The notes: generated by a model not told the origin, from the sequence alone. A DNA stretch of 64,000 bases from Ramlibacter alkalitolerans (GCF_016722765.1 NZ_JAEQND010000013.1:124001-188000), one strand, 5' to 3'. Counted from the first letter of the stretch, positions 25,388 to 34,167 are shown. Translations and numbers: made by a program.

Positions 25388-27685
25388 GTGAGCATCACCC
25401 TACAAGACGAGCTCGAGTTCCTGCTGGACTCCTTCCGCGAGAACATCCAGCCGAAGCTGGAAGCGCAGGGCTTTGAGGTCAGCACGCACGTGGCGGGCCG
25501 TTACGGGCACCTGCACGTGAAGCGCACGTTCGACAAGGCGGTGAACGTCCCTGGCAACGACGGCAACCAGGTCACGGAGCCGGTCGCGGTCGCGAGCTCC
25601 TTCGGTCTGCACTTTGGCATCCAGCCGGATGGAACGCTGACGCTCTCGCCGTTCCTGCGGCTGCTTGACCAAAAGTTCCCAGAAGACCATCCCATCCACC
25701 GCAAGCTCGGTTCACTGTTCGAGACGACGCCCGGCGACCAGGCGCTGCGCTCGTTGCGCAATTTCGTGCCGACGAAGAACGACTTCGGCTACGGCCGCCG
25801 CGTCTACGAGGTGTATCAGAAGCGCGAAGGCATCAAGGAGCTGCAGCCCGAAATGCTGGACGAGTTCCTGGCCACAGACAGCCCGTACTTGGCTCCTCTA
25901 CTCGATGCAGGTGCGCCGGCGACCCGCGTGAACCTGAATATGCTTGCCGCCGCCACAGAGCTCGAGGCCGGCGCCGAGAAGGAAGGCTTCAGCATGGCGG
26001 CCGACCTGTCCAACCTGCGCTACGGCGTGACTTTCACGCGCGCAGAGGCCGCAGGCTTTCGCAGCAGCCTCTACCTGCACCGAGACCAGGCCACCGGCGA
26101 GCTCAAGAATCCGAAGCTGTCGATTCAAGGTGGCGCCGGTCGAAACACCGACATCTACCTGCGGTGCGACGCGAAGGACGCGTTCGCGCAGGCAGCACGC
26201 TACTTGGACAGCGTGTCCAACGAGGTCGAAGTGCACTGGAACGCGGCCGCACTCGAAGCAGGCAAAGCCTCGCGCGAGGACACGACCATATCGGTGAAGC
26301 AGGTGGACACGAGCAGCGCCAATCGGGACGATGGGTACCGGGCGCTTGAGATTCGCAAGAGCTACGGTGACAAGGTGCTCGGTCTGCAGCTGCGCTTTTG
26401 CCTGGACCGGCATGGCTCGCTGACCTGGAACGGCCGCGTCCTTCCCTTCCTGGAGTACCCAAACGAGCCTGCGGACAGCGGGCGCAACACGTACGGTCGT
26501 CAGTGGGCTGCCATTTCCGAGGGCTTTTCGCCTGAGCGGAACGCCGCAGAGCACTTGGTAAAGGGCTTCGGGGACCTCACGAAGGAGCCACTGGTTGCCA
26601 ACAACCACCTGTTCGACATCAGCAGCACGCCCAAGCTGTCGCCGCACGAAGCCGTGAAGGCCTTCGTTGCCGCCGTGCGATTCAACGATTCCCTGCCGCC
26701 ATGGGCAAACACGCTCGAGGCCCTGCTCCCGGCGGTGGGCGCAGCGGCGAAGGAAGGCTTCCGCCCGAACCTCGTGGTCGCGGGGCACCCGAGCTATGCG
26801 CGCAAGGCGTACCAGTCGCACGTCCTGCATCTGGACCACCATGAGGAGCCCGCAAAGCGCATCGACCTGAACTTCCAGCTTCCGGGTGATGGCGTGCCGC
26901 TGGTCAGCTACAACGGCACGGTGACGTTCCAGTACGCTCTGAACGAGGGCAACGCCACGCTTTACCGGAAGTTCGATGCCCCTGAGACGCTGGAGAGTGC
27001 CGCCAAGGGCATGCTCGCTTTCACGGAGTCGAGCAAAGACGCAGCCCTGGCCGAAGCGCAGAAGTGGTTCTGGTCCCGCAAGCTCGGGACGGGCTGGCTC
27101 GAGGTCCTGGACACCGATGCGAAGGTGGCGCATTTCGCGTTCCGGCCAGGTGACAGCAAGACTGCCTCTCTGGTGGCGGTGAAGCTGGGTGACAACCTGG
27201 AGCCGTCGGCGCTCGTGGACGACCCTGCTGCGGTCATGAAGCACCTGGGCTTCGACCCGAACCCGGAAGCGTCCACCTACCGGGCCGCGGAGCGCGCCGC
27301 CTTCCGGGCGGGCGTGGCGCCGCTGCTGCAGGAGCACGTGCTGGACGCTTGCAAGTACGAGCTGAGGAAGGCCGTCGAACATTCGAAGGCGCTGAAGATT
27401 GCAGGCATGGACCTGTCGGCGGATGGCAAACAGGCAACCGTCACGTTCGTGGGGCAGCCCGCCAAGACCTACGACCTGAAGAAGCTGGATGGCCGGGTCG
27501 TCCTGGCTGACCCGTCCCTCAAGGGCAAGCAACGCTCGGTGCAGAGCCGCTCGATGCAGGGCCCGCGTGCACTGGAAGTGCTGCTGTCGCCGCTCGCGCA
27601 ACTGAAGTTCGAAGAATGGCAGACGCAACTCGCGGCAGCGAAGGCCACCGAGAAGAAGACCAAGCGGGTAGCGCCGGAGCGCTAA
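25388..27685 (+). CDS. Large unknown protein, long member of the DEL/EDHP family
   Basis: A 765-aa protein from a GTG start. Its N-terminus (LQDELEFLLDSFRENIQPKLEAQGFEVST) and the FPEDHP motif (about residue 101) match the four tandem paralogues at 59.7-63.6 kb (MDELxxLQ...GRxLRxxGMxVxT and xPEDHPxNxFL), so it looks like a longer relative, perhaps with the module repeated (a second HHEEPAKRIDLNF region near 480). No catalytic motif recognised. It follows the AAA+/VWA pair and ends ...KKTKRVAPER. Confidence 0.7.
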   Translation: MSITLQDELEFLLDSFRENIQPKLEAQGFEVSTHVAGRYGHLHVKRTFDKAVNVPGNDGNQVTEPVAVASSFGLHFGIQPDGTLTLSPFLRLLDQKFPEDHPIHRKLGSLFETTPGDQALRSLRNFVPTKNDFGYGRRVYEVYQKREGIKELQPEMLDEFLATDSPYLAPLLDAGAPATRVNLNMLAAATELEAGAEKEGFSMAADLSNLRYGVTFTRAEAAGFRSSLYLHRDQATGELKNPKLSIQGGAGRNTDIYLRCDAKDAFAQAARYLDSVSNEVEVHWNAAALEAGKASREDTTISVKQVDTSSANRDDGYRALEIRKSYGDKVLGLQLRFCLDRHGSLTWNGRVLPFLEYPNEPADSGRNTYGRQWAAISEGFSPERNAAEHLVKGFGDLTKEPLVANNHLFDISSTPKLSPHEAVKAFVAAVRFNDSLPPWANTLEALLPAVGAAAKEGFRPNLVVAGHPSYARKAYQSHVLHLDHHEEPAKRIDLNFQLPGDGVPLVSYNGTVTFQYALNEGNATLYRKFDAPETLESAAKGMLAFTESSKDAALAEAQKWFWSRKLGTGWLEVLDTDAKVAHFAFRPGDSKTASLVAVKLGDNLEPSALVDDPAAVMKHLGFDPNPEASTYRAAERAAFRAGVAPLLQEHVLDACKYELRKAVEHSKALKIAGMDLSADGKQATVTFVGQPAKTYDLKKLDGRVVLADPSLKGKQRSVQSRSMQGPRALEVLLSPLAQLKFEEWQTQLAAAKATEKKTKRVAPER

Positions 27686-27701
27686 GCGTAAGCCTCAAAC
27701 A

Positions 27702-27745
27702 CGAAAAAGCCGGTGGGCGCTCAGGCACTCACCGGCTCTTGCTTT
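27702..27745. terminator. Bidirectional terminator
   Basis: GCCGGTG (27709-27715) pairs with CACCGGC (27730-27736), preceded by GAAAAA and followed by TCTTGCTTTT. It sits between the convergent 765-aa gene and the sigma-factor gene. Confidence 0.65.
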
Positions 27746-27755
27746 TGGGCTGGTT

Positions 27756-28424
27756 TCAGGCCAGTTCCGGCGACGCCATGAGCGTGCGGAACTCCTTGTA
27801 GGCCTCGCCTAGGCGGAAGGTGATGGAGCCGTGGTTGCGCTTGCCCCACTCGGACATCATCTCCACGCGCGTGAACTCGGGCCCGTTGCCGATGCCGAAC
27901 TTGCGGACAAGGGCGAGACGGTTCTGCGGCTTCATCATGCTCAGGACCTGGCGCACCCTCATCACGTCGCGGCGAGACTGCACGACATCTTCCACGCTGG
28001 GGCCTTCATCGGCGAATTCCACCGGGTCGCCGTGCTCGTCCACCGGCATGGGCACCTGCAGGTCGGGCCGGCCATAGCCGCAAGCGATGGCCATCTGGTT
28101 GCGCGCCGAGGTGCCAGCGTAGGACGTGAAGCGGTACCCGCGGGTCGGGTCGAACATTTCCAGCGCGTTCAGCACGCCCTCGAAACCGGCCTGCACCATG
28201 TCTTCGTAGGACACGACGCCTGGCTGCACGTACGTGCGAGCCAGCTTGTGCACCAAGCCACGCACGCTCTCGACCAGCTGGGCACGGGCGTCGTCCCACG
28301 CAGGAGTGCCGCGGGCGGCAAAGAGCTGCAGCTGCCGTTCGTATTCGGCAACAGGGGTGGCAAGCCCCTTCTCGCCCGAGGTGCGCTCGGCGAGGACTTC
28401 AAGGGGTTGGGCGGCGGCGTTCAT
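27756..28424 (-). CDS. Sigma-70-family factor, divergent, possibly plasmid-specific
   Basis: A 222-aa protein with a good region 2 (about residues 55-115: VVSYEDMVQAGFEGVLNALEMF, YRFTSYAGTSARNQM) like FliA/RpoD-type factors, and a weak C-terminal region 4 (about 155-215, TRVEMMSEWGKRNHGSITFRL as the recognition helix-turn-helix). Region 3 is short. Its own upstream element is a class A promoter (28490-28461), so an autoregulated alternative sigma factor is an attractive reading. Which promoter it recognises has to be tested. Confidence 0.82.
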   Translation of the reverse strand: MNAAAQPLEVLAERTSGEKGLATPVAEYERQLQLFAARGTPAWDDARAQLVESVRGLVHKLARTYVQPGVVSYEDMVQAGFEGVLNALEMFDPTRGYRFTSYAGTSARNQMAIACGYGRPDLQVPMPVDEHGDPVEFADEGPSVEDVVQSRRDVMRVRQVLSMMKPQNRLALVRKFGIGNGPEFTRVEMMSEWGKRNHGSITFRLGEAYKEFRTLMASPELA

Positions 28425-28460
28425 GCTTGTCTCACTTCTTTGAGTTGGTGTTGTTGAGAC

Positions 28461-28490
28461 CTATAGCGACCGCACCTGTTAGACGGTGCT
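28461..28490 (-). promoter_or_regulatory. Class A promoter: AGCACC-N18-CTATAG (sigma-70-like gene)
   Basis: Minus strand AGCACC 28490-28485, 18 bp, CTATAG 28466-28461. About 37 bp before the sigma start codon. Confidence 0.7.
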
Positions 28491-28519
28491 GCTTGCGCCA
28501 GCGCAGGCAAAATGCGGGG

Positions 28520-29260
28520 ATGGGAGAGCAGGACTGGGACCCGACACAGGTGCGAGATGCGTTCGCGCAGCAGCACCTCGAGCAGGAAGTGCCGCGCCAG
28601 CTCGCGCAGCTGCGGGACGTGCGTTCTGGGCGGGCAACGCCGCTCGTGCACCAGGTCAACTTCTACCGGCGCATGGAGCAGGCCCTGGTCGCGGCACCCC
28701 TAGATGAGGGACAGGCGCTCGCGTGCAGGGCGGGATGTGCCTATTGCTGCCACTACCACGTCTATGTGTACGCGCCCGAGGCCTTGGCCATCGCGGAGCA
28801 CCTGCAGGCGCAGCCTGCGGCTGTCCGTGACCGCGCGCGACAGCGGTTGATGGCGAATGCACAGCGCATCGCGCAGCTCTCCGTCGAAGAGCACCTGGCC
28901 ACGAACGTGGAGTGCGCCTTCCTGACGCCAGAAAACACGTGCGGCATCTATGCGGTGCGCCCTTCTGCCTGCCGCAAGCACCACTCCTACGACGTGCAGC
29001 CCTGCATCACGACGTTCAACGACCCGGCGGCGCCGGACATGCTCCCGCAAAGCGCTGCGGTCATCGGAACGGCAGAAGGCCTCATGGCAGCGAGCGCTGT
29101 GGCGCAGCGCCAAGCAGGCTTTGACCACCGCCGCTACGAGCTGGCGACGGCGGTTCTGGAAGCGCTGGACAACAAGGCCTCGGCGCGTCGTTGGAAGGAC
29201 GGGAAGGTCACCTTCCCGGGAGTGCGGGACCGTGACGAGACAGGCGGCGTCGAGTTCTAG
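28520..29260 (+). CDS. YkgJ-family Cys-cluster (Zn/Fe-binding) protein
   Basis: A 246-aa protein with the CxxxCxxCC cluster C69-x3-C73-xx-C76-C77 and a downstream C-containing segment (VECAFLTPENTCGIYAVRPSACRKHH, about 134-160), the hallmark of the YkgJ/CxxCxxCC family of metal-binding proteins of unclear function. Starts at an ATG at 28520. Divergent from the sigma-factor gene and convergent with the 349-aa gene. It carries no shared tail (ends ...TGGVEF). Confidence 0.8.
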   Translation: MGEQDWDPTQVRDAFAQQHLEQEVPRQLAQLRDVRSGRATPLVHQVNFYRRMEQALVAAPLDEGQALACRAGCAYCCHYHVYVYAPEALAIAEHLQAQPAAVRDRARQRLMANAQRIAQLSVEEHLATNVECAFLTPENTCGIYAVRPSACRKHHSYDVQPCITTFNDPAAPDMLPQSAAVIGTAEGLMAASAVAQRQAGFDHRRYELATAVLEALDNKASARRWKDGKVTFPGVRDRDETGGVEF

Positions 29261-29280
29261 GCACCCGCCTGCCGCGGCGG

Positions 29281-30330
29281 TCAATGCAGCGTGCCGGTTC
29301 TGGCGATGTCCGGGAAGCGCAGGCCCTCGAAGGCAAGGCCCTGGAGTTCACAAGCGAGTCTCAGTGCCTGGTGCAGGTCCACGTCCGGCTCGATGTACCG
29401 CATGGGCGCGGCAATCGCAAGGTGCTGGCCGTCGGCCTGGCGTGCATGAAGTTCGAAGTAGCCGGGAGCTGGAACCGTGGCGGAAACGGCGAGCCCGCGG
29501 CCCAGCAGCTCTCGCGCAAGCCGCAGATGTTCTTTGAGTTCCTCGAGGGCCGGCCCGGCGCACGTGCTCAGGCACGCGCTCATGCGGGCGGGCGCCAGGA
29601 CGCTGACGCGCTCCACGGGCAGCCCGGCGCGTTCCAGGGCCGCAGCCGCCAAGTCTTCGCACGCCCTTGCCTGCTCGAGTTCCGGCGTTATGCAGTCGAA
29701 GTCCGGCATGTCTTCCTGCGGCATCCGAGCCGCACACAGCGCATAAACGGTCACGGCCCGCCCTGCTGGGTAGGCCTCGTCCAGCACGAACGGCATGGCG
29801 ATGGGCGAGCCGCTTGGACGGTTCGCCTCAGCGTCGGCAAACATGCGCGACAAGGTGAGCGGGCCGTACGTCTGAAGGTCTGAACGCCGCACCAGCCCGG
29901 TGAACCCGCTGAGCTTGTGCGCGGCCGCGCCGCGGTCGAATCGGAAGGGGTAGAACTGCTGGACGTGCTGCAGCAGCTCCTTGGTGTCAATCTGGGCGTC
30001 CGTCAGGAGCAGCCGGCGCCCCAGCGCGCTGCTTTCCAGGACGACCACGAAGGGCACGACGAAGAGCCACAGCATCTGGGCAGGCGTGTCTTCGCTGCTT
30101 TGAGGGAGCGCTGGCTTGTCCAGCAGCGGCCAGACGCTGGCTTCCAGCGCCATACGCCGGCGCGGGCTGCATGACGAGGCGGCCAGCATGCCTTCCAGCA
30201 GGTTGAACGCAGTAGTCTGGTCGGTCTCCAGGTGCTTGATGAAGTCGCAGCGCGCGGCCTTCAGCTCGGAGAGAAATTCGCGGGGGTCGTCCGTGGCAAG
30301 GGCGAGGTCCAGGTGGTGGTCAACCGCCAA
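29281..30330 (-). CDS. Unknown 349-aa protein
   Basis: Soluble alpha/beta protein, no family recognised. The start is uncertain: a TTG at 30330 is the first plausible codon, and an extended -10-like GTGCTATAAAAT (about 30365-30354) lies just upstream. The coding sequence contains one 15/16 match to the origin iteron (29740-29755). Divergent from nothing close; it precedes the YkgJ gene tail-to-tail. Confidence 0.6.
   Translation of the reverse strand: MAVDHHLDLALATDDPREFLSELKAARCDFIKHLETDQTTAFNLLEGMLAASSCSPRRRMALEASVWPLLDKPALPQSSEDTPAQMLWLFVVPFVVVLESSALGRRLLLTDAQIDTKELLQHVQQFYPFRFDRGAAAHKLSGFTGLVRRSDLQTYGPLTLSRMFADAEANRPSGSPIAMPFVLDEAYPAGRAVTVYALCAARMPQEDMPDFDCITPELEQARACEDLAAAALERAGLPVERVSVLAPARMSACLSTCAGPALEELKEHLRLARELLGRGLAVSATVPAPGYFELHARQADGQHLAIAAPMRYIEPDVDLHQALRLACELQGLAFEGLRFPDIARTGTLH
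29740..29755 (+). repeat. Iteron-like sequence inside a gene
   Basis: CGCATAAACGGTCACG, one mismatch to the origin iteron CGCATAAACTGTCACG. May be chance or a RepA-handcuffing site. Confidence 0.35.
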
Positions 30331-30409
30331 GGTCAGTCCGTCTATCTGTTGGTGTTGTGCTTATTTTATAGCACATTACCCCGGCAGTCCAGTCGGCTAC
30401 CCTGTGAAC

Positions 30410-30733
30410 CTACCCCTTGCGCCGATACCGCATGAGGATTTCCGCTCGCACGGCCGGGTCCACAAGGAACCCGAGCGGACTGGCTTGCCGCAACTGCTGG
30501 CCACGGTCGTTCTCCGCCAGGGCTTCGTCCCAGTGCCTGCCTTCAATGATGCGGCGCCACTCGTCCCGCAGCGGCTTTGAATGCGAGTCGCCCAGTTGGT
30601 CCCAGTTGTCCAGCACCTGCAGGACGCGGGAGACCTTTTCCGGATGCTCGCGCAGCACCTTGACGGCTTCGACATGCAGCTCCAGGCTGCGCAGGTCCTG
30701 CGCGCGGTGCAGGTCGAGTGAATCGCTGGACAT
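30410..30733 (-). CDS. Small protein paired with an XRE regulator
   Basis: A 107-aa protein with the pattern RSLELHVEAVKVLREHPEKV, DEWRRIIEGRHWDEALAEND and GQQLRQASPLGFLVDPAVRAEIL, which I recall from small proteins encoded beside XRE-type regulators in proteobacteria. It begins 10 bp after the stop of the XRE gene, so the two form an operon. Possibly a toxin-antitoxin-like or regulatory pair; its activity is unknown. Confidence 0.7.
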   Translation of the reverse strand: MSSDSLDLHRAQDLRSLELHVEAVKVLREHPEKVSRVLQVLDNWDQLGDSHSKPLRDEWRRIIEGRHWDEALAENDRGQQLRQASPLGFLVDPAVRAEILMRYRRKG

Positions 30734-30743
30734 GGCCTGAATC

Positions 30744-31073
30744 CTAGACGCTGCTCTGCTTCGGATGCCGCGGTGCGCGCTTGCGTTTGGCGCGCTCGTT
30801 GTGCTCCATCTCCGCGATGGAGTGGGCCTTGAGGATGAACAGCTCCTGCAGCTGGTCTTCCAGGCCGAGGGCGTACACGATGCGTATGAACGAGGCGAGC
30901 GTGCTCTGGCCCTTGTTCTCCAGCGTGCTGACGGTGCCGCGCGAGACGCCAGCCTTGGCAGCCACGTCAGCTTGCTGCAGGTTTAGCGACAGTCGAACCG
31001 CCCTAAGGCGGCTTCCGAGTTCGCTGCAAATCTCGTCCGCAGTTGCGAGGCCAAAGTCCAACATTCTGTGCAT
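30744..31073 (-). CDS. XRE-family HTH regulator
   Basis: A 109-aa protein with a lambda-repressor-like HTH (about residues 18-75: LGSRLRAVRLSLNLQQADVAAKAGVSRGTVSTLENKG), then a helical region and a very basic C-terminus (KRKRAPRHPK). First gene of a two-gene operon with the 107-aa partner. The start may be the ATG at 31073 or 31064. Likely controls its own operon, as HipB-like antitoxins do. Confidence 0.82.
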   Translation of the reverse strand: MHRMLDFGLATADEICSELGSRLRAVRLSLNLQQADVAAKAGVSRGTVSTLENKGQSTLASFIRIVYALGLEDQLQELFILKAHSIAEMEHNERAKRKRAPRHPKQSSV

Positions 31074-31166
31074 TGGAGCCGATTTCGGTACTTTACGTCA
31101 AAAGATTGAGCATTCCTAGGGCCGCGGCAAATTGGCAAAACCTTGGTAATTCCTGGCAAAACAGGG

Positions 31167-31194
31167 CAGAAGAAGGCCCGCGCGAGGCGGGCCG
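31167..31194 (-). terminator. Terminator of the 299-aa gene
   Basis: GGCCCGC / GCGGGCC stem on the minus strand followed by TTCTTCTG, just after the stop codon at 31212. Confidence 0.55.
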
Positions 31195-31211
31195 TGTTGG
31201 TGCGAGAGGTC

Positions 31212-32111
31212 TTACCGGTCGAGGCCGCGGTCACGGTTGCGCTGCGGCGTCAGGTGCTTGAGCATGTCCGGCAGCTGGTCGAAGAACACGCCCTTGTGCT
31301 CCTTGGTGGTCACGTCGAACGTCTTCTTGTCGATGGTGTGCAGCTGCACGTCGTACAGGTCGCTGGCTTCGTCCAGCTTGATGTCCACGTTGCGATTGCC
31401 CTTGTTCACCCGAAGGGCGCCGTCGTTCATGAGCACGAACGTGCAGGCGCGCGGGTCTTGCCCCAGGGAAAGCAGGGACGCCTGTACTTGGCGAGCGATT
31501 TCCTGGCGCACCGGGTCGATTCCCTTGGCCGCCGTTTGTGCGGCGACCTGTGCGCCGGCTGCCTTCGCCGTCATGAGCTTGGGCTCGGCCACTTCCGGCG
31601 CGCGGTCCGGCACCAGGGTGTGCGCCACCAGACCGCCTTCCAGGTCCTTCAGCGAGGCGAGGGTTTCAGCCTTCAGGCCCTCGAAGTCGCGGCTCTGGTC
31701 GCGCGGGTCGCCGAAGCGCTCAGCGGGCACCTTGCGGAACGTGCGGCGCACGTAATCGAGCAGCTCACCCGGGGTGCAGGTGATGTCCTCGTTGGGGTTG
31801 TAGCGGTCGTGGATGAACACCACGGGTGCCGTGAGCTTGCCGTCGACGTCCGCGAGGTTCACCATGTACTCGAACTGGCGCTCGCTGCGCACGAACTCGC
31901 GGTCCGGCATGGACTTGAGTTCCGTCCAGTTGTGCGCGTTCTCGTCATCGCGCGTGATGAGGCGCTTGACGACTGCCTCGGGCGTGTCGCCGTGGGCCAG
32001 CGCGTCGAGGATGGCGGTAGACATGGCGAGGCGGTCGCCGTCGTGGTGGGTGTGCAGAAGGCCGACGGTGACGCCGTTGTGCATCACGGTGAGGATTGCT
32101 TTGGTCGACAT
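31212..32111 (-). CDS. Unknown 299-aa protein with the C-terminal basic/DR tail
   Basis: A soluble protein. The N-terminal part (MSTKAILTVMHNGVTVGLLHTHHDGD) resembles a small alpha/beta module with a His-rich turn; a helical middle follows. It ends ...QRNRDRGLDR, the shared tail. A CTACAC box with poor upstream element lies at 32130-32125, so promoter class is unclear. No family recognised. Confidence 0.7.
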   Translation of the reverse strand: MSTKAILTVMHNGVTVGLLHTHHDGDRLAMSTAILDALAHGDTPEAVVKRLITRDDENAHNWTELKSMPDREFVRSERQFEYMVNLADVDGKLTAPVVFIHDRYNPNEDITCTPGELLDYVRRTFRKVPAERFGDPRDQSRDFEGLKAETLASLKDLEGGLVAHTLVPDRAPEVAEPKLMTAKAAGAQVAAQTAAKGIDPVRQEIARQVQASLLSLGQDPRACTFVLMNDGALRVNKGNRNVDIKLDEASDLYDVQLHTIDKKTFDVTTKEHKGVFFDQLPDMLKHLTPQRNRDRGLDR

Positions 32112-32181
32112 GGCGCGTTTGTCCGTGTAGTTGCTGCTGGTGTTTGGACAGCGGGCGGCAGCACGTATCTGCTATATGTGC

Positions 32182-32454
32182 TCAATACAGCACGGTGCGT
32201 CGGATGACGGTGCCCTGCTCTTGCTCCACGCTCGTCGTGCCGGTGCCGGGGGACTGCCCGTCCGGTGTCGCGTCTTTCGGTACGGGAACGCGCTCGTCCA
32301 CGATGACGGGCTTCGGCTTGCGCTTGACAACTGCGCCGATGGTGAGAGTGCCCGATGCAGTGGCAGCAAGGCCCTCGAGGGTGAGCGCCGCCGCCAGTCC
32401 GGCCAGGAGCGCGCGAATGAGCAGAGCACGAAGCATTTTGGGTTCCGCCTTCAT
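32182..32454 (-). CDS. Small exported protein
   Basis: A 90-aa protein whose first 30 residues (basic MKAEPKMLRALLIRALL, then LAGLAAALTLEGLAATASG) form a signal peptide or anchor, followed by a Lys/Pro-rich mature part. Its ATG overlaps the stop of the preceding gene (ATGA), so the pair is co-translated. Unknown function; probably envelope. Confidence 0.6.
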   Translation of the reverse strand: MKAEPKMLRALLIRALLAGLAAALTLEGLAATASGTLTIGAVVKRKPKPVIVDERVPVPKDATPDGQSPGTGTTSVEQEQGTVIRRTVLY

Positions 32455-32840
32455 GGCATGACCGCGCACCAGGGTGGGAGCAACGCGGCCGGGGTTTGTG
32501 CGTACGGTCGCCACGCCTTCTGCTGGTCGACCAGGTGGTTCAACTGGCCTGTTTCCGAGAGCACGCAGAACGCCACGAGCGCGTCATAGGCCGCGGTGCC
32601 GAGACGCATAGCGCCTGCTCGCGCGGCGTGCGTAGCCGCTTGAAGGTCAAGGTCCTGCTCGGTCCTGCCAAGGGGGAAGGCTGCTGCACGTTGTCCGTTG
32701 AACAGCATGCACAGCTCCAAGGCCTTCGCATTCCGCGCGCCTGAGGCCCCAGGAACACGCCAGCCGAATGCGATGTCACAGCCGCGGCTGAGAAGAATCT
32801 GCCGCAGCTGCTGCGGGGTCTTGTCGGAGTACTCGGTCAT
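32451..32840 (-). CDS. Unknown 129-aa protein
   Basis: A soluble helical protein (MTEYSDKTPQQLRQILLSRG...), translationally coupled to the exported protein downstream. A class B promoter candidate lies at 32888-32863, about 25 bp before the start. No family recognised. Confidence 0.6.
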   Translation of the reverse strand: MTEYSDKTPQQLRQILLSRGCDIAFGWRVPGASGARNAKALELCMLFNGQRAAAFPLGRTEQDLDLQAATHAARAGAMRLGTAAYDALVAFCVLSETGQLNHLVDQQKAWRPYAQTPAALLPPWCAVMP

Positions 32841-32862
32841 ACAGCATCAAGGGGGGTCGCTG

Positions 32863-32888
32863 TTAGACCGCGAAAACGCGCAAACATC
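32863..32888 (-). promoter_or_regulatory. Class B promoter candidate: GATGTT-N15-TCTAA
   Basis: Minus strand GATGTT 32888-32883, 15 bp, TCTAA 32867-32863. Same -35 hexamer and spacing as at 9067-9042. Confidence 0.55.
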
Positions 32889-32910
32889 TGACGCGCGTCA
32901 ACCCTCGGGA

Positions 32911-34167
32911 CTATCGGTTCGTGGCGACGACCGCAGGCACCCCAAAGAGCTGTGCCCAGGACTGGATGGCGGAACGCTGCAGGCCAGGGATGCTGTTGCC
33001 TTCCGGTGCCCACCATCCGTTCACGCCGGCCACGAACACGTCCGCGCCTTCGAACGCGGTGGCCAGCACCGTCCAAGGCAGCAGCACTTCGTAGCAGATG
33101 AACACACCGACGCGCCCTGCTTTGGTCGCATAGACGCTCTGGCCGAAGACGTTGGAGCCGGAGTCTTGCAGGTCGTCCTGACGGCCGCGGTCGCGGAACG
33201 GCACCGGCACACGCACGCGGTACACCTGCGGCTGCTCGCCACCCAGGAGCACGAGGCTGTTATCCAGCAGCTTGCCGCGCAGGGTCGTCGCACCGGTGAT
33301 GACGACTGCGTTGCGTTCCCGCGCGAGCGCGCTTACGTCGCCCCAGAGTTCCTCTCGCATCGGAGTCCATTCACCGGCGGCGGTCTCCGGGAAAACCACG
33401 ACCTGCTTGCCTTTCTCGAGTAGCTCAGCGGCGCGCTCCGTGTTGGCTTGGTGAAGCGGCAGCTGCTCGAACGCGTTGCGGCCAAGGATGTTGCCGACGT
33501 GGGTGTCGACGCTCGACATGGTGCCCGGAGCCTGTGGCTGGAACGTCGGGCCGTAGGTGAGCAGGGCGAGCAGCATCCCGGCCATGACCGTGAGGCCGAA
33601 GCGGTGTGCCAATTTATGCGTGCCGCGTGCGCTGCCGTACTGCGCCAAAAGGACGCCAGCAGCCAACGCAGCGGCTACGCCGGCGAAGCCCCAGCCGGGA
33701 AAGAGCATCCCAGCCGCCGTGAGCGGATTGCCGACCGCCAGCATGCCGACGGGCGGCACGATGAGCACCACCTGGGCGAGCGGCAGGCGCCAGCAAAACT
33801 GCTTCCAGTTCTTCGTCCACGCCAAGGCCCAGACGGCGGCCAGCAGCGCGGACACGGCCAGCCAGATGAGCGTGGGCTTCGTCGCATCGGAGAAGAACAA
33901 CGCGCCGCCCGCCGGGACGCCGCGCGCGGTGACCAGGTAATAGGTCATGACGGCTGCGAAAGCCTGCAGCCGGCAAGTGCTCAGGCCGAACGCCAGGAAC
34001 ACCAGCATGGCGCCGACAAGGTGTGCGGGCGAGTCGCCCCAGCTCAAACCCGCCGAAATGGCCAGGACAAAGGGAGCCAGGACGTGCGCGCCGGCGTACG
34101 TGCCGGTGCGCAGTGTTGCGTACGCGCCGCTGTGCGGCTTGGTGTGCGTGAAGGCGGGGGTCGTCAT
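32911..34167 (-). CDS. traB: TraB-type conjugal transfer protein (nitrilase/Lnt-fold, membrane)
   Basis: A 418-aa protein: about six transmembrane helices in the first 205 residues, then a periplasmic carbon-nitrogen-hydrolase domain with E261 (VVFPETAAGEW), YRVRVPVPF where Lnt has its catalytic Lys region, and C358 (VFICYE), ending NGWWAPEGNSIPGLQRSA...FGVPAVVATNR. The RxRxPVPF and GNGWW-like blocks match TraB of Ti-type conjugation systems better than housekeeping Lnt. TraB aids conjugative transfer, probably at pilus maturation. A class B element lies upstream. Confidence 0.82.
   Translation of the reverse strand: MTTPAFTHTKPHSGAYATLRTGTYAGAHVLAPFVLAISAGLSWGDSPAHLVGAMLVFLAFGLSTCRLQAFAAVMTYYLVTARGVPAGGALFFSDATKPTLIWLAVSALLAAVWALAWTKNWKQFCWRLPLAQVVLIVPPVGMLAVGNPLTAAGMLFPGWGFAGVAAALAAGVLLAQYGSARGTHKLAHRFGLTVMAGMLLALLTYGPTFQPQAPGTMSSVDTHVGNILGRNAFEQLPLHQANTERAAELLEKGKQVVVFPETAAGEWTPMREELWGDVSALARERNAVVITGATTLRGKLLDNSLVLLGGEQPQVYRVRVPVPFRDRGRQDDLQDSGSNVFGQSVYATKAGRVGVFICYEVLLPWTVLATAFEGADVFVAGVNGWWAPEGNSIPGLQRSAIQSWAQLFGVPAVVATNR

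Noticed and set aside
28473..28484. Class B TCTAA box before the sigma-70-like gene
   Set aside because: TCTAA is present but the hexamer 15 bp upstream is CGCTGG; the stretch is explained as the spacer of the class A promoter.
32125..32154. Possible class A promoter before the 299-aa gene
   Set aside because: CTACAC is present but the upstream box 18 bp away is CCGCTG, which does not match AGCACC.
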